From Candidatus Merdivivens pullicola (lineage in GTDB: Bacteria > Bacteroidota > Bacteroidia > Bacteroidales > UBA932), in NCBI GenBank assembly GCA_017694945.1, contig JADIMA010000031.1:1-46978 (forward strand): 46,978 bases of DNA, given 5' to 3'. Each line of letters starts with the position of its first letter. Within the stretch, counting starts at the first letter, position 1. Of the stretch, positions 8,168 through 17,003 are shown in pieces. The notes beneath the pieces are model-generated. The model was not told where the DNA came from, did no database searches, and worked only from the letters and a program-made list of their open reading frames with translations. The position numbers and the translations under genes are program-made.

Positions 8168-9811
8168 ATGAAGCATTTCCTATTGCACTTGCAGGATTCC
8201 ATGGAGCGTTTCTGGGACGCGCCTTCAGTGAGCGATTACAACGGGAAAACATATACGTTTGCGGATCTTGCCGGCAGAATGGCTCTGCTGCATATTGTTT
8301 TCGAACATCTGCAACTCAAGGATTCCGATAAGGTTGCCATCTGTGCGAAAAATTCGGCACATTGGGCGATGGCATTCATGGCGACGGTTTCCTATGGCGC
8401 GATAGTAGTGCCGCTTCTGGCCGATTTCAACCCGGACAGTGTAAATAATCTTGTCTCTCACTCCGGTTCGACAGTCCTTTTTACAGACCCGGAAAGGTGG
8501 GCGAAATACGATGTAAATAAAATGTCCGGAATGAGGTGCGTGATAAGCACGTCGGATTTTTCCCCGCTTTATGCAGCGGATTCACAGGTCGAGGACATTT
8601 TCGCCAGGCTGGATGCCGAGTTCCGGGAAAGATATCCGGACGGAGTCGCCAGGGGAGGTCTCTCCTTCAAGGTTTCCGATCTGGACAAACTCACTATTGT
8701 CAATTATACATCAGGCACGACGAGCGCTCCGAAAGGAGTGATGCTTACGGCCAGGAACCTTACATCCAACATAGAGTTCGGCATGAGGAGGATTCCGACT
8801 TCGGCCGGCAACAATGTGCTTTCGATGCTGCCGATGGCCCATATGTACGGGCTGGCATTTGAGTTCATGTATCCGCTTTGCAGCGGCTGCCATATCTATT
8901 TTCTCGGTTCGACACCGGCTCCGAGGGTGCTTTTACAGGCTTTCGCCAAGGTCAGGCCATATATGATAATAACGGTTCCGCTCGTAATTGAGAAGATTTT
9001 TACCAATACGGTGCTTCCTGCTATGGAAAAGCCTGCTGTAAGGTTCCTTCGCAGGCTGCCCGGTTTTAGGAACATGATATTTTCAAAGGCGAGGAACAAC
9101 ATTCTCTCCGCATTCGGAGGAAGGATACGGCATATCATCATAGGAGGCGCGGCCATAAATCCCGAGATAGAGAAATGGATGAAAAGACTCAGGCTTCCTT
9201 ACACGGTGGGCTATGGCATGACCGAGTGCGCCCCATTGATAGGATATGAAGACTGGCATCATTTCAGGCTTCAGTCTTGCGGAAAGATTGTTGACGGGAT
9301 GGAGATAAGGGTGGATTCGGAAGAGCCGGAAAAAGTCCCGGGCGAACTCCAGGTGCGCGGGGACAACGTGATGTCCGGCTACTATGAAAACGAAGAAGCC
9401 ACAAAGGCCGCTTTTACCCCTGACGGCTGGATGCGTACAGGGGATCTCGGCATTATAGACTCCGACGGGAACATTTTTATCAGGGGGCGTTCCAAAAATA
9501 TGATACTGGGCGCGAACGGCCAGAACATTTATCCGGAGGAAATAGAAAGCCTGCTGAACAACCAGCCTTACATAGTCGAGTCTGTAGTGGTAGAGCGTGA
9601 CAAGAAGATTGTGGCAATCGTTTTTCCGGACATGGATCGCATTTCGCAGGAACAACTGGATGAACTCGGCATCAACAGGATGCTGGAACAGACACGGGTG
9701 AACATGAATCTTCTGCTGCCCGGTTATAGCAGGATTGCAAAGATAGAGATGTTGAGACAGGGTTTTGAAAAAACCCCGAAGATGAGTATAAAGAGATTCT
9801 TGTATAGTTGA
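8168..9811 (+). CDS. AMP-binding acyl-CoA synthetase (long-chain fatty acid-CoA ligase-like)
   Basis: A 547-residue ANL-superfamily adenylating enzyme, probably activating fatty acids to acyl-CoA through an acyl-AMP. The phosphate-binding loop is YTSGTTSAPKG (residues 180-190). The adenine motif is GYGMTECAPLIG, and the hinge region shows GWMRTGDLG and GRSKNMILGANGQNIYPEEIE. The C-terminal catalytic Lys is expected in PKMSIKRF, three to ten residues from the end. The protein is a little shorter than E. coli FadD and lacks membrane segments. It is followed after 4 bases by a two-TM sensor-like protein, then trkH and a helicase, a grouping with no obvious shared function. Fatty acid chain length cannot be read from the sequence. 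Confidence 0.9.
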   Translation: MKHFLLHLQDSMERFWDAPSVSDYNGKTYTFADLAGRMALLHIVFEHLQLKDSDKVAICAKNSAHWAMAFMATVSYGAIVVPLLADFNPDSVNNLVSHSGSTVLFTDPERWAKYDVNKMSGMRCVISTSDFSPLYAADSQVEDIFARLDAEFRERYPDGVARGGLSFKVSDLDKLTIVNYTSGTTSAPKGVMLTARNLTSNIEFGMRRIPTSAGNNVLSMLPMAHMYGLAFEFMYPLCSGCHIYFLGSTPAPRVLLQAFAKVRPYMIITVPLVIEKIFTNTVLPAMEKPAVRFLRRLPGFRNMIFSKARNNILSAFGGRIRHIIIGGAAINPEIEKWMKRLRLPYTVGYGMTECAPLIGYEDWHHFRLQSCGKIVDGMEIRVDSEEPEKVPGELQVRGDNVMSGYYENEEATKAAFTPDGWMRTGDLGIIDSDGNIFIRGRSKNMILGANGQNIYPEEIESLLNNQPYIVESVVVERDKKIVAIVFPDMDRISQEQLDELGINRMLEQTRVNMNLLLPGYSRIAKIEMLRQGFEKTPKMSIKRFLYS

Positions 9812-9815
9812 TCTT

Positions 9816-10655
9816 ATGGATTTGAAAAGGCGTATAAAAAGATTCCTGCGCATGAGCAGGCCAGGGATGCGTGGCAGAATCATTCTCGGTTTCGTGCTTT
9901 TGGTGCTGATACTGTCTCTGTCCAGTATTATTGCCGTATTTGAATACAGGCGTATGAGCAATTATGTGTCGGAAATGATAGCCGAAAACATAAAGTGCAT
10001 AAATACGGCGCACAAACTGCTCAGTTCGTGCGACAACTATAATATGACGCTTCTGACCGCCATCAGCGATGACAGCGTGGAAACCCTTCCTGCATTTGAC
10101 CAGGAACAGTTTTCTGAAGATTACGGTTACCTGCGCCAGGCTGTTACAGGACGTTCGGCAATGATGATGGTGGACTCTGTAAGGTATGCATATTCGGCTT
10201 ATCTTCTTGTGGCCGGGGAAATGGAGCAGGTGTGGCTTGCGGATTTTTCCGACAGCAATACGAGGGACTGGTATTTCAACCGTCTTCAGCCGATTTATTA
10301 CAGGCTGAAAGATTATATAGACAGGTTGTCCGATTACTCGTACAATGCCTTGCAGACCAATTCGGTAGCCTTGCAGGAAAGTTTCTACCGGAGCATAATG
10401 CCAGGCATGATTGCCGTAATGGTGGGCATACTCATATCGTTCCTTTTCATGTATTTCATAATATCCCGTTATGTGACCCCTGTCAGGAAGATGCTTTCCA
10501 ACATACATGATTACGAAAGGTTTGACAAGACATATTCATATACTTTCGACGGCGGTGACGAACTGTCCGTGCTGAATGATGATATAAAGGACATTATCGA
10601 ACAGAATATTTCGCTCAAGAGACATTACAATTCATCAAAGGGAGAGGATTGGTAA
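9816..10655 (+). CDS. Sensor-like membrane protein: 4-helix-bundle periplasmic domain plus HAMP, no output domain
   Basis: A 279-residue inner-membrane protein with the front half of a chemoreceptor or histidine kinase. A basic N-terminus leads into TM1 (about residues 20-44). A roughly 150-residue, helix-rich periplasmic region follows, resembling MCP four-helix-bundle sensors, then TM2 (about 194-215) and a HAMP-like segment starting VTPVRKM and ending near residue 262. Only about 15 residues follow, ending KGEDW: there is no kinase, methyl-accepting or cyclase domain. The stop is clean and no kinase continues in another frame, because trkH begins at the very next base (TAA then ATG). This tight coupling suggests a partner or regulator of TrkH, which is inference. 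Fold assignment is by pattern only. Confidence 0.75.
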   Translation: MDLKRRIKRFLRMSRPGMRGRIILGFVLLVLILSLSSIIAVFEYRRMSNYVSEMIAENIKCINTAHKLLSSCDNYNMTLLTAISDDSVETLPAFDQEQFSEDYGYLRQAVTGRSAMMMVDSVRYAYSAYLLVAGEMEQVWLADFSDSNTRDWYFNRLQPIYYRLKDYIDRLSDYSYNALQTNSVALQESFYRSIMPGMIAVMVGILISFLFMYFIISRYVTPVRKMLSNIHDYERFDKTYSYTFDGGDELSVLNDDIKDIIEQNISLKRHYNSSKGEDW

Positions 10656-12104
10656 ATGAATATAAGTGTCATATCGAGATATCTCGGAATCGCTCTGCTG
10701 GCAAACTGTGTCTTTATGTTTCTGTCGGCGGGGGTGTCCGCTCTGAACGGTTTCGATACCGCTTTCGTCCCTTTGGCGATAAGCGGAATCATAACATTCG
10801 CAGCAGGCATTTTTCCGATGATATTTGTAAGGGAGAACCATGCGCCTACTATCAAGGAGGGCTTTTTCATTATTATTCTGGCGTGGTTCCTGTCATGTAT
10901 CTTTGCGATGCTGCCTTATCTGATGTGGGGAGGGGAATACACGCTGGTGAACGCTTTTTTCGAAAGCGTGTCAGGCCTTACTACGACCGGGGCGACAATT
11001 CTCACAGATGTGGAGGCTTTGCCGAAAGGCCTGCTTTTCTGGCGTTCGTCAACCCATTTCATCGGAGGTCTGGGAATAGTCGTCTTCATCCTGCTCGTCC
11101 TTCCGGAAATGAGTTCCGTGAGGTTCCGTCTTTCCAAGATGGAGGCGTCCGAAGTGTCGAGGGAGGACTTCAAGTTCCGTTCTAAAGACAAGGTGTATGT
11201 AATCCTTTCGGTTTATCTTATTCTCGTTGCCGCCAATACGCTGGCTCTGTGGATTGCCGGGATGTCTTTCTTTGATGCGGTCAACCATGCTTTCAGTACG
11301 GTGGCAACCGGAGGTTTCAGTACCAGGAATGCTTCCATAGCGGCCTACGACTCTCTTGCCATAGAACTCATTTCCGAATTTTTCATGATAATATCCGCGA
11401 TACATTTCGGGATGTTGTATATGCTCATATTCAACAGGTCGTTGCGTATTTTCCGTTCACCGGTCGTGCGTTATTACCTTATGACTATTTTCATTTCCAC
11501 TATTGCGATAAGCCTTAATCTTGTGGCTTCAGGGACTTATGAGAGTTTTCCGGAGGCATTGAGGCAGGCGTTCTTCAATGTGGCCTCTGTCATAAGCACC
11601 ACCGGTTTTGCAACAGTGGATACTTCGTTGTGGCCGGGATTTTCCATAATGATATTGATATTCCTGCTTTTCCAGTGCGGGTGTTCTGGTTCTACGACGG
11701 GAGGCATAAAAAGCGACAGGATGTGGATATTTTTCTGCGGTGTAAAGAAACAGTTGAAACAGCTCCTGTATCCCAATGCCGTGGTCACCGTCAAAGTGGG
11801 CGGCAGCGTGGTGAACAATTCCGTACTCTTTCCTGTAGTGCTGTTCATCGGACTGTACCTTTTTTTAACTTTCGTTTCGACGCTTATTCTGACTTTGTGC
11901 GATATCGACCTGCTGGAGGCGTTTTCCGGGACTGTTACGATGATGTCCAATGCAGGGCCCGGTTTCGGAAGCATCTCTTCCATATCCAACTACAACCATA
12001 TCCCTACTATGGGTAAAATAATATTTTCGATAGATATGCTTCTCGGCCGTGTCGAGTTGTACCCGATACTTCTCCTTGTTTCAGGTATATTTTCAAGAAA
12101 ATAG
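10656..12104 (+). CDS. trkH: TrkH-family potassium uptake protein
   Basis: A 482-residue polytopic inner-membrane protein of the TrkH/KtrB superfamily, importing K+. The four pore repeats are recognisable: SGLTTTGATIL, STVATGGFST, SVISTTGFATV and MSNAGPGFGSIS, each with its filter Gly. TrkH also shows GCSGSTTGGIKSDR between the third and fourth repeats. Length is normal. TrkH normally works with the cytosolic nucleotide-binding ring TrkA, and no trkA-like gene lies in this window. Instead the gene directly abuts a HAMP-containing membrane protein upstream, without a gap. A RecD-like helicase gene follows 8 bases later. Whether the ion path couples to Na+ or H+ cannot be said. Confidence 0.94.
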   Translation: MNISVISRYLGIALLANCVFMFLSAGVSALNGFDTAFVPLAISGIITFAAGIFPMIFVRENHAPTIKEGFFIIILAWFLSCIFAMLPYLMWGGEYTLVNAFFESVSGLTTTGATILTDVEALPKGLLFWRSSTHFIGGLGIVVFILLVLPEMSSVRFRLSKMEASEVSREDFKFRSKDKVYVILSVYLILVAANTLALWIAGMSFFDAVNHAFSTVATGGFSTRNASIAAYDSLAIELISEFFMIISAIHFGMLYMLIFNRSLRIFRSPVVRYYLMTIFISTIAISLNLVASGTYESFPEALRQAFFNVASVISTTGFATVDTSLWPGFSIMILIFLLFQCGCSGSTTGGIKSDRMWIFFCGVKKQLKQLLYPNAVVTVKVGGSVVNNSVLFPVVLFIGLYLFLTFVSTLILTLCDIDLLEAFSGTVTMMSNAGPGFGSISSISNYNHIPTMGKIIFSIDMLLGRVELYPILLLVSGIFSRK

Positions 12105-12112
12105 ACGGAAAA

Positions 12113-13525
12113 ATGGGAGTGAGCGACTATTTGTACAAGCAGTTTCTGGCCAATATGCCTTTCGAGCCGACAGCCTGCCAGGACAGTCTGTTCCATAATC
12201 TGGCTGATTACATACAAGGGTATGACAATGACATTTTCGTTGTCAACGGTTATGCCGGTACGGGCAAGACCACATCCGTCGTCTCGCTCGTGAAAGTCCT
12301 CAAGGCCCACGAGAGGAGGTTCCGTCTCATGGCTCCTACCGGAAGGGCCGCCAAGGTTCTTTCAAAATACACCGGCGAGAAGGCATATACCATACACAAG
12401 ACAATTTACAGGCAGTCTTCGCTCAAAGACGGGATAGGGCGTTTTACGCTTTCTCCAAATAAAGACAAGGATACTGTATATGTCGTGGACGAGGCTTCTT
12501 TGATAGGATGCGAAAGCATGCAGGCTTCTATTTTCGGGAGCGGGAACCTGCTTGACGACCTTCTTGCTTTCATGCGTGCGGGGGTTGACAATAAACTCAT
12601 CCTTATAGGAGATTCGGCTCAACTTCCTCCGGTTGGCATGGATTTGAGCCCGGCGCTTGACATGGATTATATTTCAATGCTTGGCGGCGGCGGATTCTGC
12701 GAGTTAAAGACTGTGGTGAGGCAGGCTGAGGAGTCCGGGATATTGCACAATGCCACGATTCTGAGGAATCTCATAAGAGAATCCCGTCCTGAAGGCCTGC
12801 ATCTGGAAACGCGGGGCTTTGACGACATTGAAGCCATACATGGCGGGGAACTCATAGAACGCATTTCAGACGCCTATTCCCATTACGGGATTGACGAGAC
12901 CGTTGTTTTGTGCCGCAGTAACCGCAGGGCCAACAGGTACAATGCCGGCATAAGGGCAACTGTCAATTTCAGCGAGGAGAGGCTTGTCCGGAACGAACGT
13001 CTGATGATTGTCAAAAACTGTTACCAGTTCCTGGACGATCTGGATGACATGGATTTCATTGCGAACGGGGATATGGCGGAACTCCAGAAGATTTACAGGT
13101 ATGAAGAACGTTACGGGCTGCATTTCGCCACGGCGGAAATAGCCTTGACGGATTATGACAATGTGGAAATAAGGGCCAAAGTGATTCTCGACACTCTGGA
13201 GAGCGAGACTGCTTCCCTCGGCAGGGAGCAGCAGGAAAAACTTTTTGAGGGCTTGAACGAAGATTATTCCGAAATAAGGCTCAAGTCCAAACGTTACAAA
13301 CAGATCCGTGAAGACCCTTATTATAATGCCCTTCAGTTGAAATACGCCTATGCGATAACCGGCCACAAGTCACAGGGAGGGCAGTGGCGGTGCGTATTCA
13401 TAGACAACATGCTTTGGAACGCCCCGTCCATAGACGACCTGAAATGGCTTTATACGGCCCTTACCCGGGCCGTGGAAAAAGTATATCTTGTGAATTTCCC
13501 TGAGGAATATCTTGAACAGGCCTGA
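12113..13525 (+). CDS. RecD-like superfamily 1 DNA helicase (AAA family ATPase)
   Basis: A 470-residue SF1B helicase of the RecD/Dda type, acting on DNA in the cytosol. Motifs in order: Walker A GYAGTGKTT (about residues 46-54), APTGRAAKVLS (Ia), Walker B VVDEASLIG, motif III LIGDSAQLPPVG, motif V AYAITGHKSQG and motif VI LYTALTRAVEKVYLV. The protein lacks the N-terminal RecD extension and is shorter than RecD2, matching the short stand-alone helicases common in Bacteroidota. No recB or recC gene is nearby, so it is unlikely to be part of RecBCD. It follows trkH by 8 bases and ends 27 bases before the convergent BACON lipoprotein gene. Confidence 0.92.
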   Translation: MGVSDYLYKQFLANMPFEPTACQDSLFHNLADYIQGYDNDIFVVNGYAGTGKTTSVVSLVKVLKAHERRFRLMAPTGRAAKVLSKYTGEKAYTIHKTIYRQSSLKDGIGRFTLSPNKDKDTVYVVDEASLIGCESMQASIFGSGNLLDDLLAFMRAGVDNKLILIGDSAQLPPVGMDLSPALDMDYISMLGGGGFCELKTVVRQAEESGILHNATILRNLIRESRPEGLHLETRGFDDIEAIHGGELIERISDAYSHYGIDETVVLCRSNRRANRYNAGIRATVNFSEERLVRNERLMIVKNCYQFLDDLDDMDFIANGDMAELQKIYRYEERYGLHFATAEIALTDYDNVEIRAKVILDTLESETASLGREQQEKLFEGLNEDYSEIRLKSKRYKQIREDPYYNALQLKYAYAITGHKSQGGQWRCVFIDNMLWNAPSIDDLKWLYTALTRAVEKVYLVNFPEEYLEQA

Positions 13526-13536
13526 TTTATGCGCAT

Positions 13537-13555
13537 TAACGGATGCTTGCCGTTA
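13537..13555. terminator. Small hairpin between convergent helicase and BACON lipoprotein genes
   Basis: TAACGG (13537-13542) pairs with CCGTTA (13550-13555) around a 7-base loop. It overlaps the minus-strand stop codon. There is no strong T-run on either side, so terminator function is only possible. Confidence 0.35.
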
Positions 13556-13948
13556 TTCTCCCGCTTGCCTGACTGTTACCACCCTGTCAAGTCTTTCTAT
13601 TATCGAACCCGGCTGGTCTCCTTCACGCATCACGCTGAGGATGATTTCCGCCTCCCTCGCTTTTCCGGTGGTGTTTTCCTCTGCGGTGATGCTCAATGTC
13701 TTCATGGAGCCGTCTTCTTGCGAAATGAACAGTTTGGTGTCAAGCCAGTCGCATTCTTCGGCAGCCTCGGTCCAGTCTCCGCTGTAACAGTAGTCAATCT
13801 GCTGGTTGCCTCCTGCTGCATCGAATGAAACTTCATAAGTGGATACGGTAAGATGCAGCGGTATGACAGGCGCCTCTTCTTTTGAACACGAAACAGCGGC
13901 AAGCAATGCTGCAGCGGCGAAAATAATATGTGACAGTTTCCTTTTCAT
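13553..13948 (-). CDS. BACON-domain lipoprotein
   Basis: A 131-residue lipoprotein. The signal peptide ends in a lipobox (AVSC) and is followed by SKEE, which resembles the K-(D/E)2 export signal that sends Bacteroidota lipoproteins to the cell surface. The mature part is a single beta-sandwich of the BACON type: LTVSTYEVSFDAAGGNQQI opens it, a Cys-containing DWTEAAEECDWL segment follows, and it closes with VVTVRQAGE. BACON domains are thought to bind carbohydrate or mucin in larger surface proteins. Here the domain stands alone with no enzyme attached. The gene has a good promoter upstream and is followed by nothing on its strand, so it is probably monocistronic. Confidence 0.88.
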   Translation of the reverse strand: MKRKLSHIIFAAAALLAAVSCSKEEAPVIPLHLTVSTYEVSFDAAGGNQQIDYCYSGDWTEAAEECDWLDTKLFISQEDGSMKTLSITAEENTTGKAREAEIILSVMREGDQPGSIIERLDRVVTVRQAGE

Positions 13949-13971
13949 ATCTTCTTTTTTAAATTGTCCGC

Positions 13972-14001
13972 AAATATAACGTATGAAAAGGAAAATTCAA
14001 A
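13972..14001 (-). promoter_or_regulatory. Promoter of the BACON lipoprotein gene
   Basis: On the minus strand TTTG (14001-13998), an 18-base spacer and TATATTTG (13979-13972) give a near-consensus promoter. The -7 box ends 23 bases before the ATG at 13948. Confidence 0.65.
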
Positions 14002-14007
14002 AACCGT

Positions 14008-16119
14008 TCAATGTTTCCTTTTTCTGAGCGCGGCTGCTCCGGATGCAATGATGACAATCAATGCAATACCGGCTGCAGCATACGGCCATGCGGATGAACA
14101 GTCCTTTTTGTCTTTGTCAAGGAATGCGAAATAATCCTCACCGAGGTATTTTCCTTCGGATATGAGCCTGAGGGCTTCGTCAAGCACCATGTCGTTTTCG
14201 GCAGTATAGAGTTCCTCGTATGTGAGCGGAACAGGGTAGTCCGGCATGAGGCCCCGGCCTTCGGGAGTGCGTGGCGTTACCGTAGTGTCAAACACTTCTT
14301 TTATCATCGGTATTCTTACCATGATGTATGAGTTCGGCAGCCTTATCTGCGCGAATTTGACGGCTGTCATGAAATGGTATCCCGATGCGGTTTCCCTTCC
14401 GACTGTAACTGCGCGGTGGTTGCGTACCAGAGATGCAGGGAAGGCTGATGCGGCCGATACTGATGTCTCATCGGTGAGTACATATAGTTTTCCCTTGTAG
14501 TTAAGCAACGAGTCGGGCATTATCCTGTCGTTGAGTCCGTTTTCTTCCTTTATGTTTTTCTGGAAAATTGCAGCCGTATCATAATTCATCGAATATTTGA
14601 GATATTTGAAGCCTGTTGTCTTGTTGGCATACGAATAGGATTCTGTCTTTCTGGAAGGCTCGTTAAGGAACCATGCGAGCATTTTCCGTTCGACTTCTAT
14701 ATGTCCCCCGCTGTTGTCGCGTACATCGATTATCATGTACGGATACGAAAAATATTTTCTTAAAGAATCAGCCAGAATGTCCATCTGTGTTTCATCCAGG
14801 ACAAATGTGGAAAGCCCGAAATATGCAATTGAGTCGTTCAGGGATTTGAAAACATAAGGCGAGTTTTCATATTTCTTGTACCTCTCGTAATATGCCACGC
14901 CTTGTTTCGTCATCGGAGGGGTTATTTTGCGTACTTCCCGGTTCAATACCCATTTGTCCGTGATTTTACTGCCGTCGGCCAATTCCAGCACGGTCGTCCG
15001 CGGCTCGGTTATCTTGTTTTCATACATGTAGTTCCAACTCATGGCCATTACAACATCCTTGATGCTTTCGTTCCTTGTGTCGTAGTTCCGGATGGTTTTC
15101 CCTATTCGTTCAATATATTGTGCGGCAGGTTCTCCGTCTATTGATACGATTCTTTTTCCGAGGAAATCCTCATATCCCTCCTGGACATAAGTGACGATGA
15201 GGGAGTCCCCGAATTTTCCGAACATGATGTTGGGAGCATAGAAGGTGTCTGTCTGGAATGCCGGGTTGTCGGTAAGCATCCTGAGGTGGCTGTCGTGTAT
15301 GAATGCGGTCGTCCTGCTCGCTATGTCGTAAAAATCCCTGTAACTGATTGTTTCGCTGCTTGCTATATGCGCCTTCATTGTCGAATCGAAATCCGAAAGT
15401 TCCTGAGGGGTTGCCACATCGTACAGTGACGGGAAGATTTCCTCAATCGCCCCGAGCAGTACATCAAAGTCTTCCAGAGCCATTTCGCGCGTCAGGGTAT
15501 CGGGGATGACGAGTTCCCCCGGTGCTATGTATGTGCTTTTCAGTCCGAACGGGGCCATGGGGTCGTCAGAGGTGCCTTTTGGGGTGCCGATGGACAGTCT
15601 GATATGCGGTTCATCAATTTTTTTGTATGCGTAGCCTGTCGTTCCGAGGTATTCGCCGCGTTTGACTTTCATCCCGGTCTTGTATTCCTTGTCGCCCTCA
15701 AGGCCGCTTATGTATATCTTCCTGCCGTCATCGAGTTTCAGGCTTATGCTGCCTGTGACATACCTCTTCGGAACAGGATAGGAGTATTCCGGTTTTCTTG
15801 CATCTGCCAGAAAAGCATCGAGAGTAGGGGATTCGGCCCGGCTGCCTACGGTATTCATGGTGTTTATCGATGTTTTGAACAGTATGCAGTAATCGGTTAT
15901 GATGCCGTCCGCCGGTGCTACGACCGTGTCGCCGAAGGCGCCTCCGATAAACAGATTGCCAAAGTTGAGTTCGCTTCCTACATATTCCTGCGGTCTGTAA
16001 AGTATGTTCTCTCCTGCATCTTTGCCCTTAAGAGGCCATAGCAGGTTTTCGTCCTGACCATATGCGGAATAGGAGACGAAAGACAGGGCTGCCAATAGGA
16101 TAATCGTATTTCTTTTCAT
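14008..16119 (-). CDS. Secreted S41 peptidase with degenerate LytM/M23-like N-terminal domain and C-terminal membrane anchor
   Basis: A 703-residue envelope protein with a cleavable signal peptide (ending SAYGQ). Residues of about 40-190 look like a LytM/M23 beta domain: VVAPADGIITD, GMKVKRGEYLGTTGYAY and PHIRLSIG line up with the fold. The zinc ligands are mostly gone, with NFGNLF where HxGxD is expected and HIR for HxH, so this half is probably non-catalytic. The rest is an S41 (C-terminal-processing/tricorn-like) protease: FIHDSHLRM resembles the His motif, YMIIDVRDNSGG the core strand, and TSVSAASAF holds the probable nucleophile S555. A single C-terminal TM ends in RKRKH, so the enzyme is probably anchored in a membrane with its catalytic part outside the cytosol. 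It shares a 39-base divergent region with the lipoprotein gene at 16159. Confidence 0.85.
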   Translation of the reverse strand: MKRNTIILLAALSFVSYSAYGQDENLLWPLKGKDAGENILYRPQEYVGSELNFGNLFIGGAFGDTVVAPADGIITDYCILFKTSINTMNTVGSRAESPTLDAFLADARKPEYSYPVPKRYVTGSISLKLDDGRKIYISGLEGDKEYKTGMKVKRGEYLGTTGYAYKKIDEPHIRLSIGTPKGTSDDPMAPFGLKSTYIAPGELVIPDTLTREMALEDFDVLLGAIEEIFPSLYDVATPQELSDFDSTMKAHIASSETISYRDFYDIASRTTAFIHDSHLRMLTDNPAFQTDTFYAPNIMFGKFGDSLIVTYVQEGYEDFLGKRIVSIDGEPAAQYIERIGKTIRNYDTRNESIKDVVMAMSWNYMYENKITEPRTTVLELADGSKITDKWVLNREVRKITPPMTKQGVAYYERYKKYENSPYVFKSLNDSIAYFGLSTFVLDETQMDILADSLRKYFSYPYMIIDVRDNSGGHIEVERKMLAWFLNEPSRKTESYSYANKTTGFKYLKYSMNYDTAAIFQKNIKEENGLNDRIMPDSLLNYKGKLYVLTDETSVSAASAFPASLVRNHRAVTVGRETASGYHFMTAVKFAQIRLPNSYIMVRIPMIKEVFDTTVTPRTPEGRGLMPDYPVPLTYEELYTAENDMVLDEALRLISEGKYLGEDYFAFLDKDKKDCSSAWPYAAAGIALIVIIASGAAALRKRKH

Positions 16120-16126
16120 ATATTTG
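16119..16126 (+). promoter_or_regulatory. -7 box for the lipoprotein gene at 16159, overlapping the S41 start codon
   Basis: TATATTTG matches TAnnTTTG and lies 32 bases before the ATG at 16159. Its first base is the last base of the S41 gene's start codon complement, so RNA polymerase at this site would clash with the opposite promoter 16139-16146. Confidence 0.5.
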
Positions 16127-16138
16127 TCTTTATATCAG

Positions 16139-16146
16139 CAAAGTTA
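16139..16146 (-). promoter_or_regulatory. -7 box for the S41 peptidase gene
   Basis: Minus-strand TAACTTTG matches TAnnTTTG, 19 bases before the ATG at 16119. A TTTG-like ATTG lies 19 bases further upstream. Confidence 0.6.
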
Positions 16147-16158
16147 TAAATTATTATT

Positions 16159-16983
16159 ATGAAAACAATAAAGTCTTTTTGCACAATGATGTCTGTGCTG
16201 GCGTTGGTAGCCGTGTCTTGTGAACCTGAAAATAAAGGTCGTGGTGATGAGCCGGATGTACCTGTCGTAAATGAAACGAAAACAATATCTTCAATCCGTT
16301 ATGTCGATTGTGTTTACGGCTCTGAGTCGATGACTGATTTCGTTTATGACGGGCAGGGGCGTGTCATATCAATAGAAACCGACGACGGATATGGAAGTTA
16401 CGCTGTCGATGTTGTTTATTCCGGAAACGAAGTGACAGTGACAAGTGCGTTGTTTTCGGATTATGTCACAGAACTCGTTTATGAACTGGACGATGCGGGC
16501 AAGGCCATTTCCATGAGCACCTTTCTGGGGGACGAACTTGAATTGGAGATAGAGTTTTCATACAATCAGGACGGTTCCATGTCCTCGTTGTCTGTTATGG
16601 ACAGTTATGTCGTTGATTATGTCTGGGAAGACGGCAATCTGGTGACGGCGGTAGCCAGGCTGATGGGATATGAGATTGAGCGCGGGGACAGGACATATAC
16701 CGATATTCCCAACGACACGAACCTGGATTTGAATTCCCTGATATGCATGTCCGATTTTTCCGGCTCCATAACCAATATGGACTACGACGGAGAAATACTG
16801 GGCATTTATGGAAAAACTTCTTCCTGCATGATGTCTTCCGATGTCTGGGACTATGAAGACATGTATGAATATGAATATGGATTCGACGGACAGGGACGGA
16901 TATCGGAAATAGATGTGTATTATTCCGACGGTTTTTCCGAAAGGGAATTGGAAGGGAAGTACTATATAGATTATTTGAAATAA
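16159..16983 (+). CDS. Lipoprotein, DUF4595-like with RHS/YD-type repeats
   Basis: A 274-residue lipoprotein with signal peptide and lipobox AVSC (Cys near residue 21), followed by an acidic, Pro-containing linker (RGDEPDVPVV). The mature part is built from repeating beta hairpins of the pattern Y-D-x-x-G-R-[IV]: FVYDGQGRVISIE, LVYELDDAGKAISM, FSYNQDGSMSSL and YGFDGQGRISEID. This layout is what I associate with the DUF4595 group of Bacteroidota lipoproteins, related in rhythm to YD/RHS repeats. There are no catalytic motifs and function is unknown. The sequence is notably rich in Asp, Glu and Tyr. The methyltransferase gene starts 20 bases downstream but has its own promoter box. Confidence 0.78.
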   Translation: MKTIKSFCTMMSVLALVAVSCEPENKGRGDEPDVPVVNETKTISSIRYVDCVYGSESMTDFVYDGQGRVISIETDDGYGSYAVDVVYSGNEVTVTSALFSDYVTELVYELDDAGKAISMSTFLGDELELEIEFSYNQDGSMSSLSVMDSYVVDYVWEDGNLVTAVARLMGYEIERGDRTYTDIPNDTNLDLNSLICMSDFSGSITNMDYDGEILGIYGKTSSCMMSSDVWDYEDMYEYEYGFDGQGRISEIDVYYSDGFSERELEGKYYIDYLK

Positions 16984-16987
16984 ACAC

Positions 16988-16995
16988 TACCTTTG
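16988..16995 (+). promoter_or_regulatory. -7 box for the THUMP-like methyltransferase gene
   Basis: TACCTTTG matches TAnnTTTG and ends only 8 bases before the ATG at 17004. Transcription from it would start at or within a few bases of the start codon, predicting a nearly leaderless mRNA. Confidence 0.6.
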
Positions 16996-17003
16996 CATCC
17001 GTT

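Noticed and set aside
9083-9961. 292-codon minus-strand frame opposite the acyl-CoA synthetase
   Set aside because: It lies under the A8 and hinge motifs of the synthetase and has no start context or domain.
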